This document shows, one piece after another, positions 11,079 through 23,914 of a stretch of DNA of 64,000 nt (positions are counted from its first letter, which is position 1; each line of letters opens with the position of its first letter). Source of the DNA: Salvelinus alpinus (Eukaryota > Chordata > Actinopteri > Salmoniformes > Salmonidae); the NCBI RefSeq assembly GCF_045679555.1, contig NC_092092.1, forward strand, positions 9,502,997 through 9,566,996, given 5' to 3'. The notes beneath the pieces are model-generated. The model was given only the letters and a program-made list of their open reading frames with translations. It was not told the DNA's origin and ran no database searches. The position numbers and the translations under genes were made by a program.

Positions 11079-12526
11079 ACATGTTGTTGTGTAACAGCCT
11101 GAATTTGAAATGGATTCAATTGAGATATTGAGACACTGACCTACACACAATGCCCCATTGTGTGAAAGTGGAATTACGTTTTTCGAAATGTTTTCTAATT
11201 AATAAAAAATGTATCGAGTCAATAAGTATTCAACCACATTGTTATGGTAAGCATAAATAAATTCAGTAGTAAAAATGTGCTTAACAAGTCACATAATATG
11301 GTGCATGGACCCACTCGGTGTGCAATAATAGTGTTTACCATGATTTTTGAATGATTACCTCATCTTTGTACCCCACATATACAATTATCTGTAAAGTCCC
11401 TCAGTCGAGCTGTGAATTTCAAACATAGATTCAACCACAAAGACCAGCGAGGTTTTCCAATGCTTCGCAAAGAAGGGCACCTATTAGTAGATGGGTAAAA
11501 AAAAAAAAAAAGCAGACCTTGAATATCACGTTGAGCATGGTAAAGTTATTAATTACACTTTGGATGGTGTTTCACCCAGTCATTACAAAGATACGGGCGT
11601 CTTTCCTAACTCAGTTGCCAGAGAGGAAGGACAGGAAAAAACTGAGGATGGATTGTAGTTACTTCACAATGCTAACCTAATTGACGGAGGGACAAGAAGG
11701 ACGCCTGTACAGAATAAAAATATTCCAAAACATGCATCATGTTTGCAACAAGGCACAAAAAAATGTAAACAAATTGTTATGTTTTGGGCAAATCCAATAC
11801 AACACTTTACTGAGCACCACTGTCCATATTTTCAAGCATAGTGACTGTATCATAGTGGCTGTATCATGTTATGGGTATGCTTGTAATCATTAAGGACTGG
11901 GGAGTTTTTCATGATAAAAAATAAACGGAATGGAGCTCAGCACAGGCAAAATCCTAGAGAAAAACCTGGTTCCAGTCTGTATTCCACCAGATACTGGAAG
12001 ATGAATTCACCTTTCAGCAGGACAATAACCTAAAACATGAGGCCAAATCTGCACTGAAGTTATTACCAAGAAGACAGTGAATGTTCCTGAGTGGCCGAGT
12101 TACAGTTTTGACTTAAATCTACTTGAAAATCTATGGCAAGACTTGAAAATGGTTGTCTAACAATGATGAACAGCCAATCTGACAGAGCTTGAATAATTTT
12201 TAAAAGAATAATGGGCAAATGTTGCACAATCCAGGTGTGGAAGTGCTTAGAGACTTAGCCAGAAAGACTCACAACTGTAAATGCTGCCAAAGCTGCTTTT
12301 ACAAAGTATTGACTCAGGGGTGTAAATACTTACGTGAATTAGATAATGCTGTGTTTCATTTTTAATACATTTGCAAAAATGTCGATTTTTTTTCTTTCAT
12401 TTTGTCATTATGGGGTATTGTGTGTTGATGTGTGATAAAAAATATATCTATATATTTTTTAATCAGTCTAAAACAACAAAATGTGAAATAAGTCAAGGGT
12501 TAAGAATACTTTCTGAAGGCACTGTA
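11079..12526 (+). mobile_element. Degenerate Tc1-like DNA transposon (family with CAGTGCCTTC ends)
   Basis: The right end CTTTCTGAAGGCACTGTA (to 12526) and sub-terminal text such as GTTGTGTAACAGCCTGAATT at the left identify a common salmonid Tc1-like family. The outermost left inverted repeat is missing. The transposase region on the + strand is full of frameshifts and stops: the C-terminal third can be followed from about 11850 (AGGACTGGGGAGTTTTTCATG) to 12170, but no long frame survives. It is a dead copy; target-site TA can be seen only at the right. Confidence 0.8.
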
Positions 12527-13278
12527 CATTTCCTCAAAATAGTAATCAATAATCTAAGATAAATCAAGAAACCTGTAATTAATTATGACGTTTTTACAGA
12601 GGAGGTCTTAGTTGCGCAATTTTACATCTAAGATGTTTGGTGCAATATTTCTCAAGTGAAAAAATTTGCATGAAAACTAGTAACTATCTCTCGTTTAAAA
12701 ACAACAAAAACGGAGTTGAAGAATCCCATCCATGGTTCCTCCAGCAGTACAATCACCAACGAAAGAGCTGTAGACTTCGGCTACTAAACCTTGACTTGCC
12801 TCAAGAAAAAAGTTGTATACAAACAAAAACCTGCCAAACACCAAAACGAACAAAAACGTCACAAAATGTTGTCATAATATATGTGCAAACTGTTTCGACT
12901 GGGTATCATGCAACAAGCATTATGATCCAGGAGTGACTTCCATCAAAGTGAGATTTTAAAAAACCAAACTGCTTTTGGTACTTTCTGTTCCCAATAGGCA
13001 TCCGTCCAATGATCTCTTCATGTCCTTCCAGACATGATTTCCGTTCTATAATCCCTTGTGGTCGTCATCACAGCTCACGGTCAAACCGGCAGAGTGTTTT
13101 AGCCTGGTGGTCCAGTCCACACTACATATGCACACACTCACTTTTGCAATAAGCCTAAAATGTTTGCCCTTAAACTGTGTGTGTGTGCATTTGTCACACT
13201 GGGATGTGAAACTCTACAGATGGTCCCAACACAGATTACAAGTCTCCACTTTCACTCTATTTTTTATTTTTTGTAAAT
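12527..13278. other. Intergenic stretch, no gene recognised
   Basis: Frames of 84-99 codons (12637-12936, 13056-13310) have no recognisable domain, and no transposon end is evident. Confidence 0.4.
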
Positions 13279-13473
13279 TGAACCTTTATTTAACTAGGCA
13301 AGCCAGTTAAGAACAAATTCTTATTTACAATGATGGCCTACGGGGGAACAGGGGGTTAACAGCCTTGTTCAGGGGCAGAACAACAGATTTTTACCTTGTC
13401 AGCTCGGGGATTTAATCTAGCAACCTTTCGGTTACTGGCCCAACGCTCTAACCACTAGGCTACCTGCCGCCCC
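13279..13473 (-). mobile_element. HpaI-type tRNA-derived SINE
   Basis: Read on the minus strand, it starts with GGGCGGCAGGTAGCCTAGTGG, which contains the pol III A box TAGCCTAGTGG (13452-13462), followed by the tRNA-like GTTGGGCCAGTAACCGAAAGG. It ends with the tail GCCTAGTTAAATAAAGGTT. The tail is shared with an L2-type LINE, the usual arrangement for this salmonid SINE. The B box is degenerate. Confidence 0.88.
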
Positions 13474-13734
13474 TATTACACCCAACACATATGCTTTTCT
13501 CACACACACAAACCACTTTAAGTCTCAGTGTTCAGAGGGAACACCATACAAGGAGAACAGGTCAGAACAGGACAAGTCATTTTGTTCCAGGTTTTTTAAA
13601 GTTGATTAGATTGAAAACAAAGCTTTTGTAAAGTCACTAAGTAAGTCACTATGATTCGATGGCGATATATTAGATTGGCCTTCGATCCAAAATTGAAAGG
13701 ACATACATTTGGCTTCATGTTCACAGTTTGCTTT

Positions 13735-15274
13735 TACACTGAACAAAAAATATAAACGTAACACGTAACAATTTCTACAATTTTACTTACAGACCATATA
13801 AGGTTACACAGACCATATAAGGTTACAGACCATAAAAGGTTACATACCATAAAAGGTTACAGACCATAAAAGGTTACATACCATAAAAGGTTACAGAACA
13901 TATACGGTTATAGACCATATAAGGTTACAGACCATATAAGGTTACAGACCATATAAGGTTACATACCATATAAGGTTACAGCCAATATAAGGTTACAGAC
14001 CATAAAAGGTTACAGTCCATATAAGGTTACAGACAATATAAGGTTACAGACCATATAAGGTTACAGACCATATAAGGAAATCAGTCAATTTAAATAAATT
14101 CCTTAGGCCCTAATTTATGGATTTTACATGAATGGGAATACAGATATGTGTCCGTTGGTCACAGATACCTTTAAAAAATGGTAGTGGATCAGAAAACCAG
14201 TCAGTGCCTGGTGTGACCACCATTTGCCTCATGCAGCGCGACACATCTCCTTCGCATAGAGTTGATCAGGCTGTTGATTGTGGCCTGTGGAATGTTGTCC
14301 CACTCCTCTTCAATGGCTGTGCAAAGTTGCAAGGTATAGGCGGGTAGTGGAACACACTGTCGTACACGTTGATCCAGAGCATCCCAAACATGCTCAATGG
14401 GTGACATGTCTGGTGAGTATGCAGGCCATGGAAGAACTGGGACATTTTCAGCTTCCAGGAATTGTATACTAGATCCTTGCGACATGGGGCTGTGCATTAT
14501 CATGCTTAAACATGAGGTGATGGCGGCTGATGAATGTCATGACAATGGGTCTCAGGATCTCGTCACGGTATCTCTGTGCATTCAAATTGCCATAGATAAA
14601 ATGCAATTGTGTTTGTTGTCTGCAGCTTATGACTGCCCATACTATAACCCCACCACCACCATGGGGCACTGTGTTCACAATGTTGACATCAGCAAACCAC
14701 TCAAATCAAATCCCCACACAATGCCATACATGCTGTATTTGCGCAGAAATTCTTCGGTTGTGCAAACCCACAGTTTCATCAGCTGTCCGGGTGGCTGGTC
14801 TCAGACGATCCCGCAGGTGAAGAAGCTGGGTGTGGAGGTCCTGGACTGGTGTGGTTACACGTGGTCTGCGGTTGTGAGGCCGGTTGGAGGTACTGCCAAA
14901 TTCTCTAAAACGACGTTGGAGGCGGATTATGGCAGTCAACACGCCAATTGCACAATTCCACAAAAGACATCTGTGGCATTGTGTTGTGTAACAAAACTGC
15001 ACATTTTAGAGTGGCCTTTTATTATCCCCAGCATAAGGTGCACCTGTGTAATGATCATGGTTTTTAATCAGATTCTTGGTATGCCACATGTTTCAGGTGG
15101 AAGGATTATCTTGGCAAAAGAAAAATGCTCATTAGCACGGATGTAAACAAATTTGTGCAAACAATTTGAGAGAAATATGCTTTTTGTGCATATGGACAAT
15201 TTCTGGGATCTTTTAATTCAGCTCATGAAACATGGGACCAACACTTGTTGTGTTTATATTTGTGTTCAGTATAA
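13735..15274 (-). mobile_element. Tc1-like transposon copy A, internally deleted
   Basis: Terminal repeats read CACTGAACAAAAAATATAAAC at the left and TATATTTGTGTTCAGTA at the right, flanked by TA. On the minus strand, three frames (15002-14706, 14678-14469, 14503-14201) encode an N-terminal HTH region with RRFREFGS, then VPHGGGGVIVW, HDNAQPH (second catalytic Asp) and YSPDMSPIEHVWD (the Glu of a DD34E set). The stretch that should hold the first catalytic Asp is deleted between the SAQ and HVW segments. A 17-bp minisatellite occupies the left sub-terminal region. It is non-functional. Confidence 0.85.
13790..14082. repeat. 17-bp minisatellite inside Tc1 copy A
   Basis: About 17 copies of TTACAGACCATATAAGG, with CATAAAAGG and CATACCATA variants, lie just inside the left end of the transposon. 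In the sister copy at 59902-61031 the corresponding region (about 60980-61000) has a single related motif, so the array arose after insertion or within this lineage. Confidence 0.93.
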
Positions 15275-15412
15275 GTTCATTCAAATTCTATATCCAAATA
15301 TTAATCACTGCTAGCGACATAATAAATCCATAAATCCATTTTTTTAACACATTACATGATCCCCAAAATCCCCAAAATCCCCAGCGGCATGTTCATGGCA
15401 AGCTGACTGGTT

Positions 15413-15414
<2 letters not shown>

Positions 15415-15481
<67 letters not shown>

Positions 15482-15533
15482 GCGTGTGCGTGTGCGTGTG
15501 CGTGTGCGTGTGCGTGTGTGTGTGTGTGTGTGT
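15415..15533. repeat. (GT)n / (GTGTGC)n microsatellite
   Basis: A pure GT tract passes into GTGTGC hexanucleotides from about 15474 and back to GT. Confidence 0.97.
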
Positions 15534-15758
15534 TGACAGTCCAAAAATCATCATCTCGTCCATTGAACCCAATTTAGCTTCCAGCCCTGCTACGGTATGT
15601 GAAGTTGGCAAAATGGTGGCTTAAGTTATTAAACTGAGCAGTTTTAATCATTGGTTGCAGGAATTCAAGGTTGGCAGAGAGGAGTGGATTAACACGATGC
15701 ACAAAGCCTTCATATCCTCTCTGATCTGTGGGCCAGAGCCTGCTGTCAGCCACAGCCT

Positions 15759-15760
<2 letters not shown>

Positions 15761-15793
<33 letters not shown>

Positions 15794-15834
15794 GTTCTCT
15801 CTTTCTCTCTCTTGCTCTATCTCTCTCTCTCTCG
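15761..15834. repeat. (CT)n microsatellite
   Basis: CTCTCT runs are interrupted by GTCTCGTTCTC and TTGCTCTAT. The CT-rich character continues loosely to 16034 and forms a pyrimidine tract ahead of the smim36 coding exon. Confidence 0.9.
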
Positions 15835-16034
15835 TGATCCCTTCCTTGCTCTTTCTCCCTGATGCCATCGTCTACTATCTGTTGCTCTCCCTCTCCAGCT
15901 ATCTAACTTTCTTCCTGTCCATCTCTATCTCTTTGGATCTCAATGGGATGGTGCAGGCTATAGCTGTCACTCTCTCCCTCTCTGATTCTCTTCATCCCTT
16001 TTTTTCATTGTCTTCCATCATCCCTCCATCCTAA

Positions 16035-16648
<614 letters not shown>

Positions 16649-16900
16649 GAAGGAGAGAGGGAGGAGGTGGGGGAGTCCATGACTTAAGAGAAGAGAGATA
16701 CTAATTTCTGGATTTGACACTGTGGAGGAGAGATTGAGGAGAGGGGAGATTTGGTTGTATCGAAAAGGCCTGGACTGGACTGGACTGGACTGCTGTTTTG
16801 TTTAGTATTTTCATTTTGCTCTGTAGATGTTTTTTATTTTGATTGTTGATGTATGATGTTGGTATCTATATCGCTGAGAAGGTAAGTCGGCAGGGGTTTT
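16649..16900 (+). other. smim36: Probable start of the smim36 3' UTR
   Basis: The sequence after the TGA at 16646-16648 is purine-rich at first, then AT-rich. A pentanucleotide GGACT repeat lies at about 16770-16790. I found no convincing polyadenylation signal before the GT tract at 16901. Confidence 0.35.
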
Positions 16901-17003
<103 letters not shown>

Positions 17004-17429
17004 TGTACATTTCAAGGACATCTATCCATTACATATCAAACTATACATGTGACAATATAGTTCAAACTATGAATTGGTGAATGCATGTAATCCCAACACA
17101 GAAACCAGTGTGTAAATACAGATGTTTTCACTGGGTTCTCATGTCAAATCAACCCATGCTTTTACCACAGTGTGTGAGTCATCAATGTGATTGGTTTATT
17201 GAACACATTAGTTTATTGGAAGGAGACATGGATTCATTAACCCAATTCCTTTTGTAGGATGTTTGAAATATGTATCTAGAATAGCAGCACTAAACAGTAA
17301 TGTGCTTTTAACATTGAGTCTTGCATGTAGGCGAAGATGTCCTCTGTGTTTTCTGCAGGTGGGACCAGGCAGCCAGGGAGGCTGCAGTAAGGGAATCCCC
17401 CACCCACATGCTCGCAGAAAGATAAACAG

Positions 17430-17815
<386 letters not shown>

Positions 17816-18320
17816 CCGATTGGCAAGCAAAATGTAATAAATTAATGAATGATGGAATAGACACATGATGAATGCTTGAAAGTGATCTAAGGAGAGCAGG
17901 CGGACAGTCAGACACTCCCCTATGATAAGAACATTCACTGACCACCAGACACTACTCACATCCCCAACTCCCACTACTATACCAAGCCTCAGTCTCGTAT
18001 CACTCTGCTTCTGTTTAAACCTCTGTCTATCCTCTGCCTTTTAAATCCCTCTTTATCCCGCAGGCACGAACTCCATCAGTAAAAATGGATGTGGCCCAAG
18101 AGCACAAAGCCTCCCAGTCAATGAATGAATGCAGGCTGGCTTCACTCTGTCGATGATTGACATATATTAGGCTTTGACATATTGTATATGAGTGGGATGT
18201 GAAAGCACTGTGAAAACATTGGCTGCCATTGTGAAAGAGTTAAAGCCAGACACAGGCTCTTATCTAGAGTGTTTTAGAATACATGTGTTTATATGAGGAG
18301 GCTAAAAAAACAGACCGGTT
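17816..18320. other. Intergenic stretch, no gene recognised
   Basis: No exon, RNA gene or transposon end was recognised on either strand. Confidence 0.45.
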
Positions 18321-18422
18321 GTGTCCCAAATGGCACCCTATTCCCTACATAGTGACCTACCTTTGACCAGCGATCTGGTCAAAAGTAGTGCACTATATAG
18401 GGAATAGGGTGCCATTTGGTAC
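18321..18422. mobile_element. Palindromic MITE, copy 3 (most complete)
   Basis: GTGTCCCAAATGGCACCCTA at the left and GGGAATAGGGTGCCATTTGG at the right form long inverted ends. The centre carries TTTGACCAGCGATCTGGTCAAA, itself a near-palindrome, so almost the whole element folds back on itself. Confidence 0.82.
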
Positions 18423-19015
18423 ACCGACACAGTTAATGTCACTGGTGAAAAAGTGAATAACGAGCTTTCTACAAATGCAACCTTGCAAATTTAAAAGCAT
18501 CTGTTTTAGTGATGGAAAGAGAGAGCCTACATCACAGATGAGCAGTTATAAACCCTCTGTTCTGTCATGTTGAATTTAACGTGTCCTCCGTCTTATCTCT
18601 CCCCAAGGCATCAGCAGCATAGTCTGGCGCCAGCTGGGACGGATGTGCATACCTTTAGTATACAGATAGGTTTCATTTACACAAATACATGTGCCACAGC
18701 GGAGCCTCAGTTCCATCATAACTGTGTTGAAGGTAATGTCTCCTCCCGCTGTCTCTCCCCAGGTTCAGCAGATCAGTATGGAGTCACCACCATTCAGAAA
18801 CCAGAGTACCTCTGACATTATGGAATCACCCTCCTCTCTCTCCCGTTCACAACATCGCTACATCGTTGGGCATGACGATGTCAAAGGACCAGTAGACGAC
18901 ACCCTGCCACACCTCACTAAGAATGATCCACATCGGGATCAGGTTCTACATGTATAATGCTGGAACTATGAACTAATGGAGAACTGCAATACCCAACAGC
19001 TTGCATGTAGTCCAC
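18423..19015. other. Non-coding stretch with two splice-acceptor-like sites
   Basis: TTATCTCTCCCCAAGGCATCAG (about 18591) and CTGTCTCTCCCCAGGTTCAG (about 18750) look like 3' splice sites. The frames behind them (to 18957) have no recognisable domain. A non-coding transcript is possible but not supported. Confidence 0.3.
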
Positions 19016-19480
19016 ACTACTTCATAGAAACTGGAGGAGACATCCGAGCCACAATGGTACAACAGCTTCCATTTAGACCACCTACTTCATAGAAACCGGG
19101 GGAGACATCCGAGCCACAATGGTACAACAACTTTCATTAAGACCAGCTACTTCATAGAAACCGGGGGAGACATCCGAGCCACAATGGTACAACAGCTTCC
19201 ATTAAGACCAGCTACTTCATAGAAACCGGGGGAGACATCCGAGCCACAATGGTACAACAGCTTCCATTAAGACCAGCTACTTCATAGAAACCGGGGGAGA
19301 CATCCGAGCCACAATGGTACAACAGCTTCCATTAAGACCAGCTACTTCATAGAAACCGGGGGAGACATCCGAGCCACAATGGTACAACAGCTTCCATTAT
19401 GACCAGCTACTTCATAGAAACCGGGGGAGACATCCGAGCCACAATGGTACAACAGCTTTCATTATGACCAGCTACTTCAA
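19016..19480. repeat. 65-bp minisatellite, about 7 copies
   Basis: Each copy carries TACTTCATAGAAACCGGGGG, AGACATCCGAGCCACAATGG and TACAACAGCTTCCATTA. Spacing is 65 bp (for example 19091 to 19156). The first copy is the most diverged and the inner copies are nearly identical. Confidence 0.96.
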
Positions 19481-20430
19481 TGAAGAGACTGACGGTTGAT
19501 TGGAGCAGGATGTCCTGTGACTGTTCTCCACTCAGCCACATCAAGCCTCAGTCACGTCAAGTCATCTGCTCTGCCACGACTTTGAAACAACCAACAGTCA
19601 GAGAGTCGTGATACCGAGGGACTTGACATGCTAAAGCCGCTTATGTAAAAAAACAAAAAAACAAGGGCCTTGTCAGCTCAGTGCCCATCGAGACCAACCA
19701 ATGACTTGACCAATCACAGAGCCCCATTTGCAATATGAATAGCAGCAAATGATATTTCCACCATGTTTCATGTTAGAGGGATTAGAGTCCAACTCAAGTA
19801 TTAGAGGAGAGCGAGGGTTACGTATTCTTTCTGATGTTTGCTCTGCTTTGCTTTGGTCCTCTCTGCAGGGTAACATACGTTTCTTCTTGTTAACAGACCA
19901 AAAACATTTTGGTCATATTCTGGATTTGACGTAGGTGGTAGTGGGACTAATAAGGAGTGGACATCAGGGACTTAGTCTAGGGAGGGAGATATTTGTGGCA
20001 TGCAAGAGGGAGGATTTAAAATCAAACTTGACTTGAGCCGACGTTCAAGTGAACTTGTAAGCCTGGGGCATATTCATGAGTTATGAAATGGAAACAAACA
20101 GGTTGAAACAGGGTGGAATTTTCCCAATAAGAAACAGTTGTTGTCTTTTTCTGTTGCAAAACATTTTGCTACGGTGTACACTAATGAATAACACCTAGGT
20201 TTTGGGGAAAAGTCAGACATGTTGCTCTCAAAACACAGTATATCCTTCATCAAATGTCATATTTATGGTACATTATTAACATACTGCAAGAATACATAGC
20301 ACATTAAATAAAAGTATCACCTTTGCCCAAGCCCCTGTAAATAACATTGTATAAAAAAAGATTAATAAAAAACCCTAAAAACGAAACTAGTTGATGTGTT
20401 TATGCGTATGCTGAGAGAGAGAGGTAGACA
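19481..20430. other. Intergenic stretch, no gene recognised
   Basis: No coding exon or identifiable element was found on either strand. Short frames at 19673-19934 lack domains. Confidence 0.4.
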
Positions 20431-20584
<154 letters not shown>

Positions 20585-20967
20585 TGCTAGCCTATCTGTC
20601 TAATCATTAAATGTCACGCCAAAGAATGTATGGCTGAATTACAGATGCGTTGGCTACAGCACATAACGCAGTAGTATAGTAGTAAACTATGATATGGGAC
20701 CAGGCTATTGAAATTCAGCCATGGATGGAGAGCGCCCTCCAGTGGTTATTTTTGGAAAGACTACTCTCTCATCTGACTCTTCAAAAACATATATTTCTGA
20801 TGTATTTTTCTCATTCATGAGATAAAGATAGTTATTGCATCATGTCTTGTCTTGTTTATTTTTTCCTCATCTGGTGCCACACAGGGAAACCACCGAATCC
20901 AACCAAGAGCTAGTGGATTGACAACATTATTTCATTCCAAATCAATCCTTTCATTCCAAATCAACCC

Positions 20968-21008
20968 GTAGTATATGGGGCTTTTGTCACCAAAGCCCCA
21001 TATACTAC
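20968..21008. repeat. Perfect 17-bp inverted repeat with 7-base loop
   Basis: GTAGTATATGGGGCTTT at 20968-20984 and AAAGCCCCATATACTAC at 20992-21008 are exact reverse complements around TGTCACC. The right arm enters the 5' end of the truncated LINE that follows. Confidence 0.95.
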
Positions 21009-21670
21009 CCACCATTGCAACCTGTACGTTCTCACTGGCTCCAGGTCATCTACAAGTCTCTGCTAGGTAAAGCCCCGCCTTATCTCAGCTCACTGGTCAC
21101 CATAGCAGCACCCACCCGTAGCACGCGCTCCAGCAGGTATATCTCACTAGTCATCCCCAAAGCCAATTCCTCCTTTGGCCACCTTTCCTTCCAGTTCTCT
21201 GCTGCCAATGACTGGAACGAACTGCAAAAATCACTGAAGCTGGAGACTCATATCTCCCTCACTAGCTTTACGCACCAGTTCTCAGAGCATCTCACAGATC
21301 ACTGCACCTGTACATAGCCCATCTGTAAACAGCCCATCCAACTACCTCATCCCCATACTGTATTTATTTATTTATCTTGCTCCTTTGCACCCCAGTATCT
21401 CTACTTGCACATTCATCTTCTGCACATCTATCACTCCAGTGTTTAATTGGTATATTGTAATTACTTCGCCACCATGGCCTATTTATTGCCTTACCTCCCT
21501 TACCTTACCTCATTTGCACACACTGTATATAGACTTTTTCTACTGTATTATTGACTGTATGTTTGTTGGTAGTGTCGAAGTGCTTTGCTTTATTCTTGGC
21601 CAGGTCGCAGTTGTAAATGAGAACTTGTTCTCTACTAGCCTACCTGGTTAAATAAAGGTGAAATACAATT
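21001..21670 (+). mobile_element. 5'-truncated L2-type LINE (RSg-1-like 3' end)
   Basis: The frame 21015-21317 encodes the end of a reverse-transcriptase ORF (HWLQVIYKSLLGKAPPYLSS, then FGHLSFQFSAANDWNELQ). A 3' UTR follows and ends in GTAAATGAGAACTTGTTCTC and CCTGGTTAAATAAAGG. This 3' tail is the type shared with salmonid HpaI SINEs. Only about 670 bp of the element is present, as usual for 5'-truncated LINE insertions. Confidence 0.83.
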
Positions 21671-21744
21671 AAAATAAATCAAATAAACCCCACCCTTGTT
21701 TTATCATCAGAAAGAACACATAACTAGCAGATGATTTCAACAGT

Positions 21745-21750
21745 TTTATT
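21745..21750 (-). terminator. hlf: Candidate polyadenylation signal of hlf
   Basis: TTTATT on the + strand is AATAAA on the minus strand, 2.17 kb after the hlf stop codon. It lies just before the LINE boundary. Other AT-rich candidates exist within the UTR, so the site used is inferred. Confidence 0.45.
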
Positions 21751-22544
21751 TTGATCATGAAAAACAAACAAAAGACAAGGGAGAAATATTTGGAAAAACA
21801 CAGATTTGAACATATCAGCATATAAGTATTCTGTCTAGTGAACCCTACACCAAGAGGAAATTAGGAATAATCACACAAAAGGGACAAATTAAGAAGAGAC
21901 ATAACATAAGTGCTTGTTGTTGAGATTTGACTTTCTTCTATGCCAAAACTACATACAATACAAATAAGAATTTAAAAAGGGATGCCAATATCAATTTTCC
22001 TCTTAGACTACAGAGTGTCTGCTTCTGCAAAACAAATAAACAACGCAACGAAACATACAAAACTTTTCAAAACGAAAACAGCAAACCGTTTTGAGATTGT
22101 CTGTGCTGGGCGAGAGGGGTAAAAGGGTGAGACTGACTACACTTTCATATGGTCTGTAAAACAGCCTGTCAGTTTTATTTGTAATGTTGTCTTGAGTAAT
22201 GCCCATACAAAGTATCTGAAGAACAGCATCGGTAGAAGTGAACAAGTTCTGAATATACATAGTTAATTTTTTTAATACACAGGAGATATATGTAGGGGAA
22301 AAAATACTGTACAAAAACAAGAATATCTTTGTATAAACAACAAAACCTTTAATATATTAACATATATTTTCTATACTGTAATCTTTTGGTCTGTAGTAAA
22401 GAGATATATAAAGTGATGTGGGTATATTCCACAGTACTGTATAGGCAACACCATTCATTTGCCCAACGTAAACTGTGTAAATTTGTTATATACAGTAGTA
22501 CATCTGTTACATTCATCTCTCATTGGGTCATGGGGAGAGCATCT

Positions 22545-22623
22545 GTACGGTGTTCATATTAGGACAGCCTCATTCTCAGCAGGAATTCTTTCAATGTCGG
22601 CAGTCCTAATATGGACACCGTAC
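22545..22623 (-). other. hlf: Near-perfect 21-bp hairpin in the hlf 3' UTR
   Basis: GTACGGTGTTCATATTAGGAC (22545-22565) and GTCCTAATATGGACACCGTAC (22603-22623) are inverted copies with one mismatch. After one unpaired A:A, a further GCC/GGC pairs inside, leaving a loop of about 30 bases. In the hlf transcript the single mismatch is C:A; on the + strand it would be a G:U wobble. Confidence 0.9.
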
Positions 22624-23062
22624 CTCTGTAGACAAGAACCTGACACAGAGAAGTCATGCTTGAGAAAAGAAAAAGAACACAATAACAACTATTGCCTACT
22701 GCACAGATGCTGATAATGTTCACATTTGAATGCTTGAACAACAAATAGAAACATGCCTGATTTGTATGTAAAGACATAAATATCATTAATATGAACTAAT
22801 AAAAGCAATTACAAATTGGGCACGTGCTAAAATAAAGAGGGCGGTTTCATGCGTGTCTGTGACAGTCGGCTTGGTAGAGAGGAGACCAAGAGCTTATACT
22901 GCCTTATTGCTGTAGCTTCCCAAACTTGTTCTGTGCAACAGAGTGATCTGGTGACAAGGAACTAGAAACAAACCTTTGTTTTACATAACACTGCTATAAG
23001 AAGAACATGAGAATGATGACATCATAGTAGCCCGGCGGCCGGTCTGTCTCTGCTTTATCTGA

Positions 23063-23093
23063 CATGTTGTTGCCTCACTAAGGCAACAACGTG
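23063..23093 (-). other. hlf: 13-bp hairpin with 5-base loop in the hlf 3' UTR
   Basis: GTTGTTGCCT (23066-23075) and AGGCAACAAC (23081-23090) pair perfectly around CACTA. The stem extends three more pairs outward, including one wobble. Confidence 0.85.
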
Positions 23094-23914
23094 GCGTTGC
23101 TTAATGTAGAAACAGTAGGATACCCAGGCTAGCGGTATGTAGGCATGGGAGAGGTTTTAGAGTATGAGCATTGCAGTGATTGTTTACACATTACAAACAG
23201 CTTATATCTGATGGAGAAAAAGACAGGGAGGGAAGGTGGATAAAGTGGGACAGGTAACGTCAGGGGAGACATCTAAAACTGACATTTACAGTATGGAAAC
23301 CATAGAAAACCGAAGCAACCATTAACACAAGATCATTCACAGACAATAGCAGACGTTATGGATCAAGAGGGAGTGGGAGGAGGGTAGGTAACATAAGATT
23401 CAACATACATATTCATAAGAAGGTAAAACACCACAGTAAAAGCCATGTGTGGACAGATACACTACATCAGAAAGAAAATAATCAAATGAAAAACACACAG
23501 ATCGGAAATGAAATAAACCCATTACGTTTCTTACTCATAGACGGTACAGAAAGCTACCCGCTTTCCCTCACAAGGGCCAATCACAGAGAGACATGGATGA
23601 AGATGAAATATATGGTATAGAAAATGAGTAGAAATGTGCTACTGAGCCTAAATCATTTTGTCCTTCAATCTCTTGATACGAGTTGTTTGATGGTAGGAGG
23701 CAGTTCCTAGGTTGTGTTTGGGGGCAGTTTTCGGGCAGGGAGGACATGGATCGGGTGGTGGCCTCAGACAGGTGTAAGCTTAGCCTCTCAAACTCATGCT
23801 TCTGGGGGTGTTCATGGATGAATGAGGGCCTGGGCAACAGGGCCGGGTGTGTGTATGTGTGCGTGCGTGTGTGTGTATTCTCCATGTTTGTGAGTGTATT
23901 CTGTCTCAGTCCCA

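Larger units (their letters stand above)
21751..23914 (-). other. hlf: hlf 3' untranslated region (inferred extent)
   Basis: About 2.2 kb downstream of the hlf stop is AT-rich and free of recognisable transposons and minisatellites. That contrasts sharply with both flanks and fits a retained UTR; mammalian HLF also has a multi-kilobase 3' UTR. It contains two strong inverted repeats (22545-22623 and 23063-23093). The boundary is an inference; RNA-seq would settle it. Confidence 0.6.

Noticed and set aside
18691-18957. 88-codon frame behind a good splice-acceptor-like site
   Set aside because: The product has no recognisable similarity and there is no donor or partner exon. I kept only a note that a non-coding transcript is possible.
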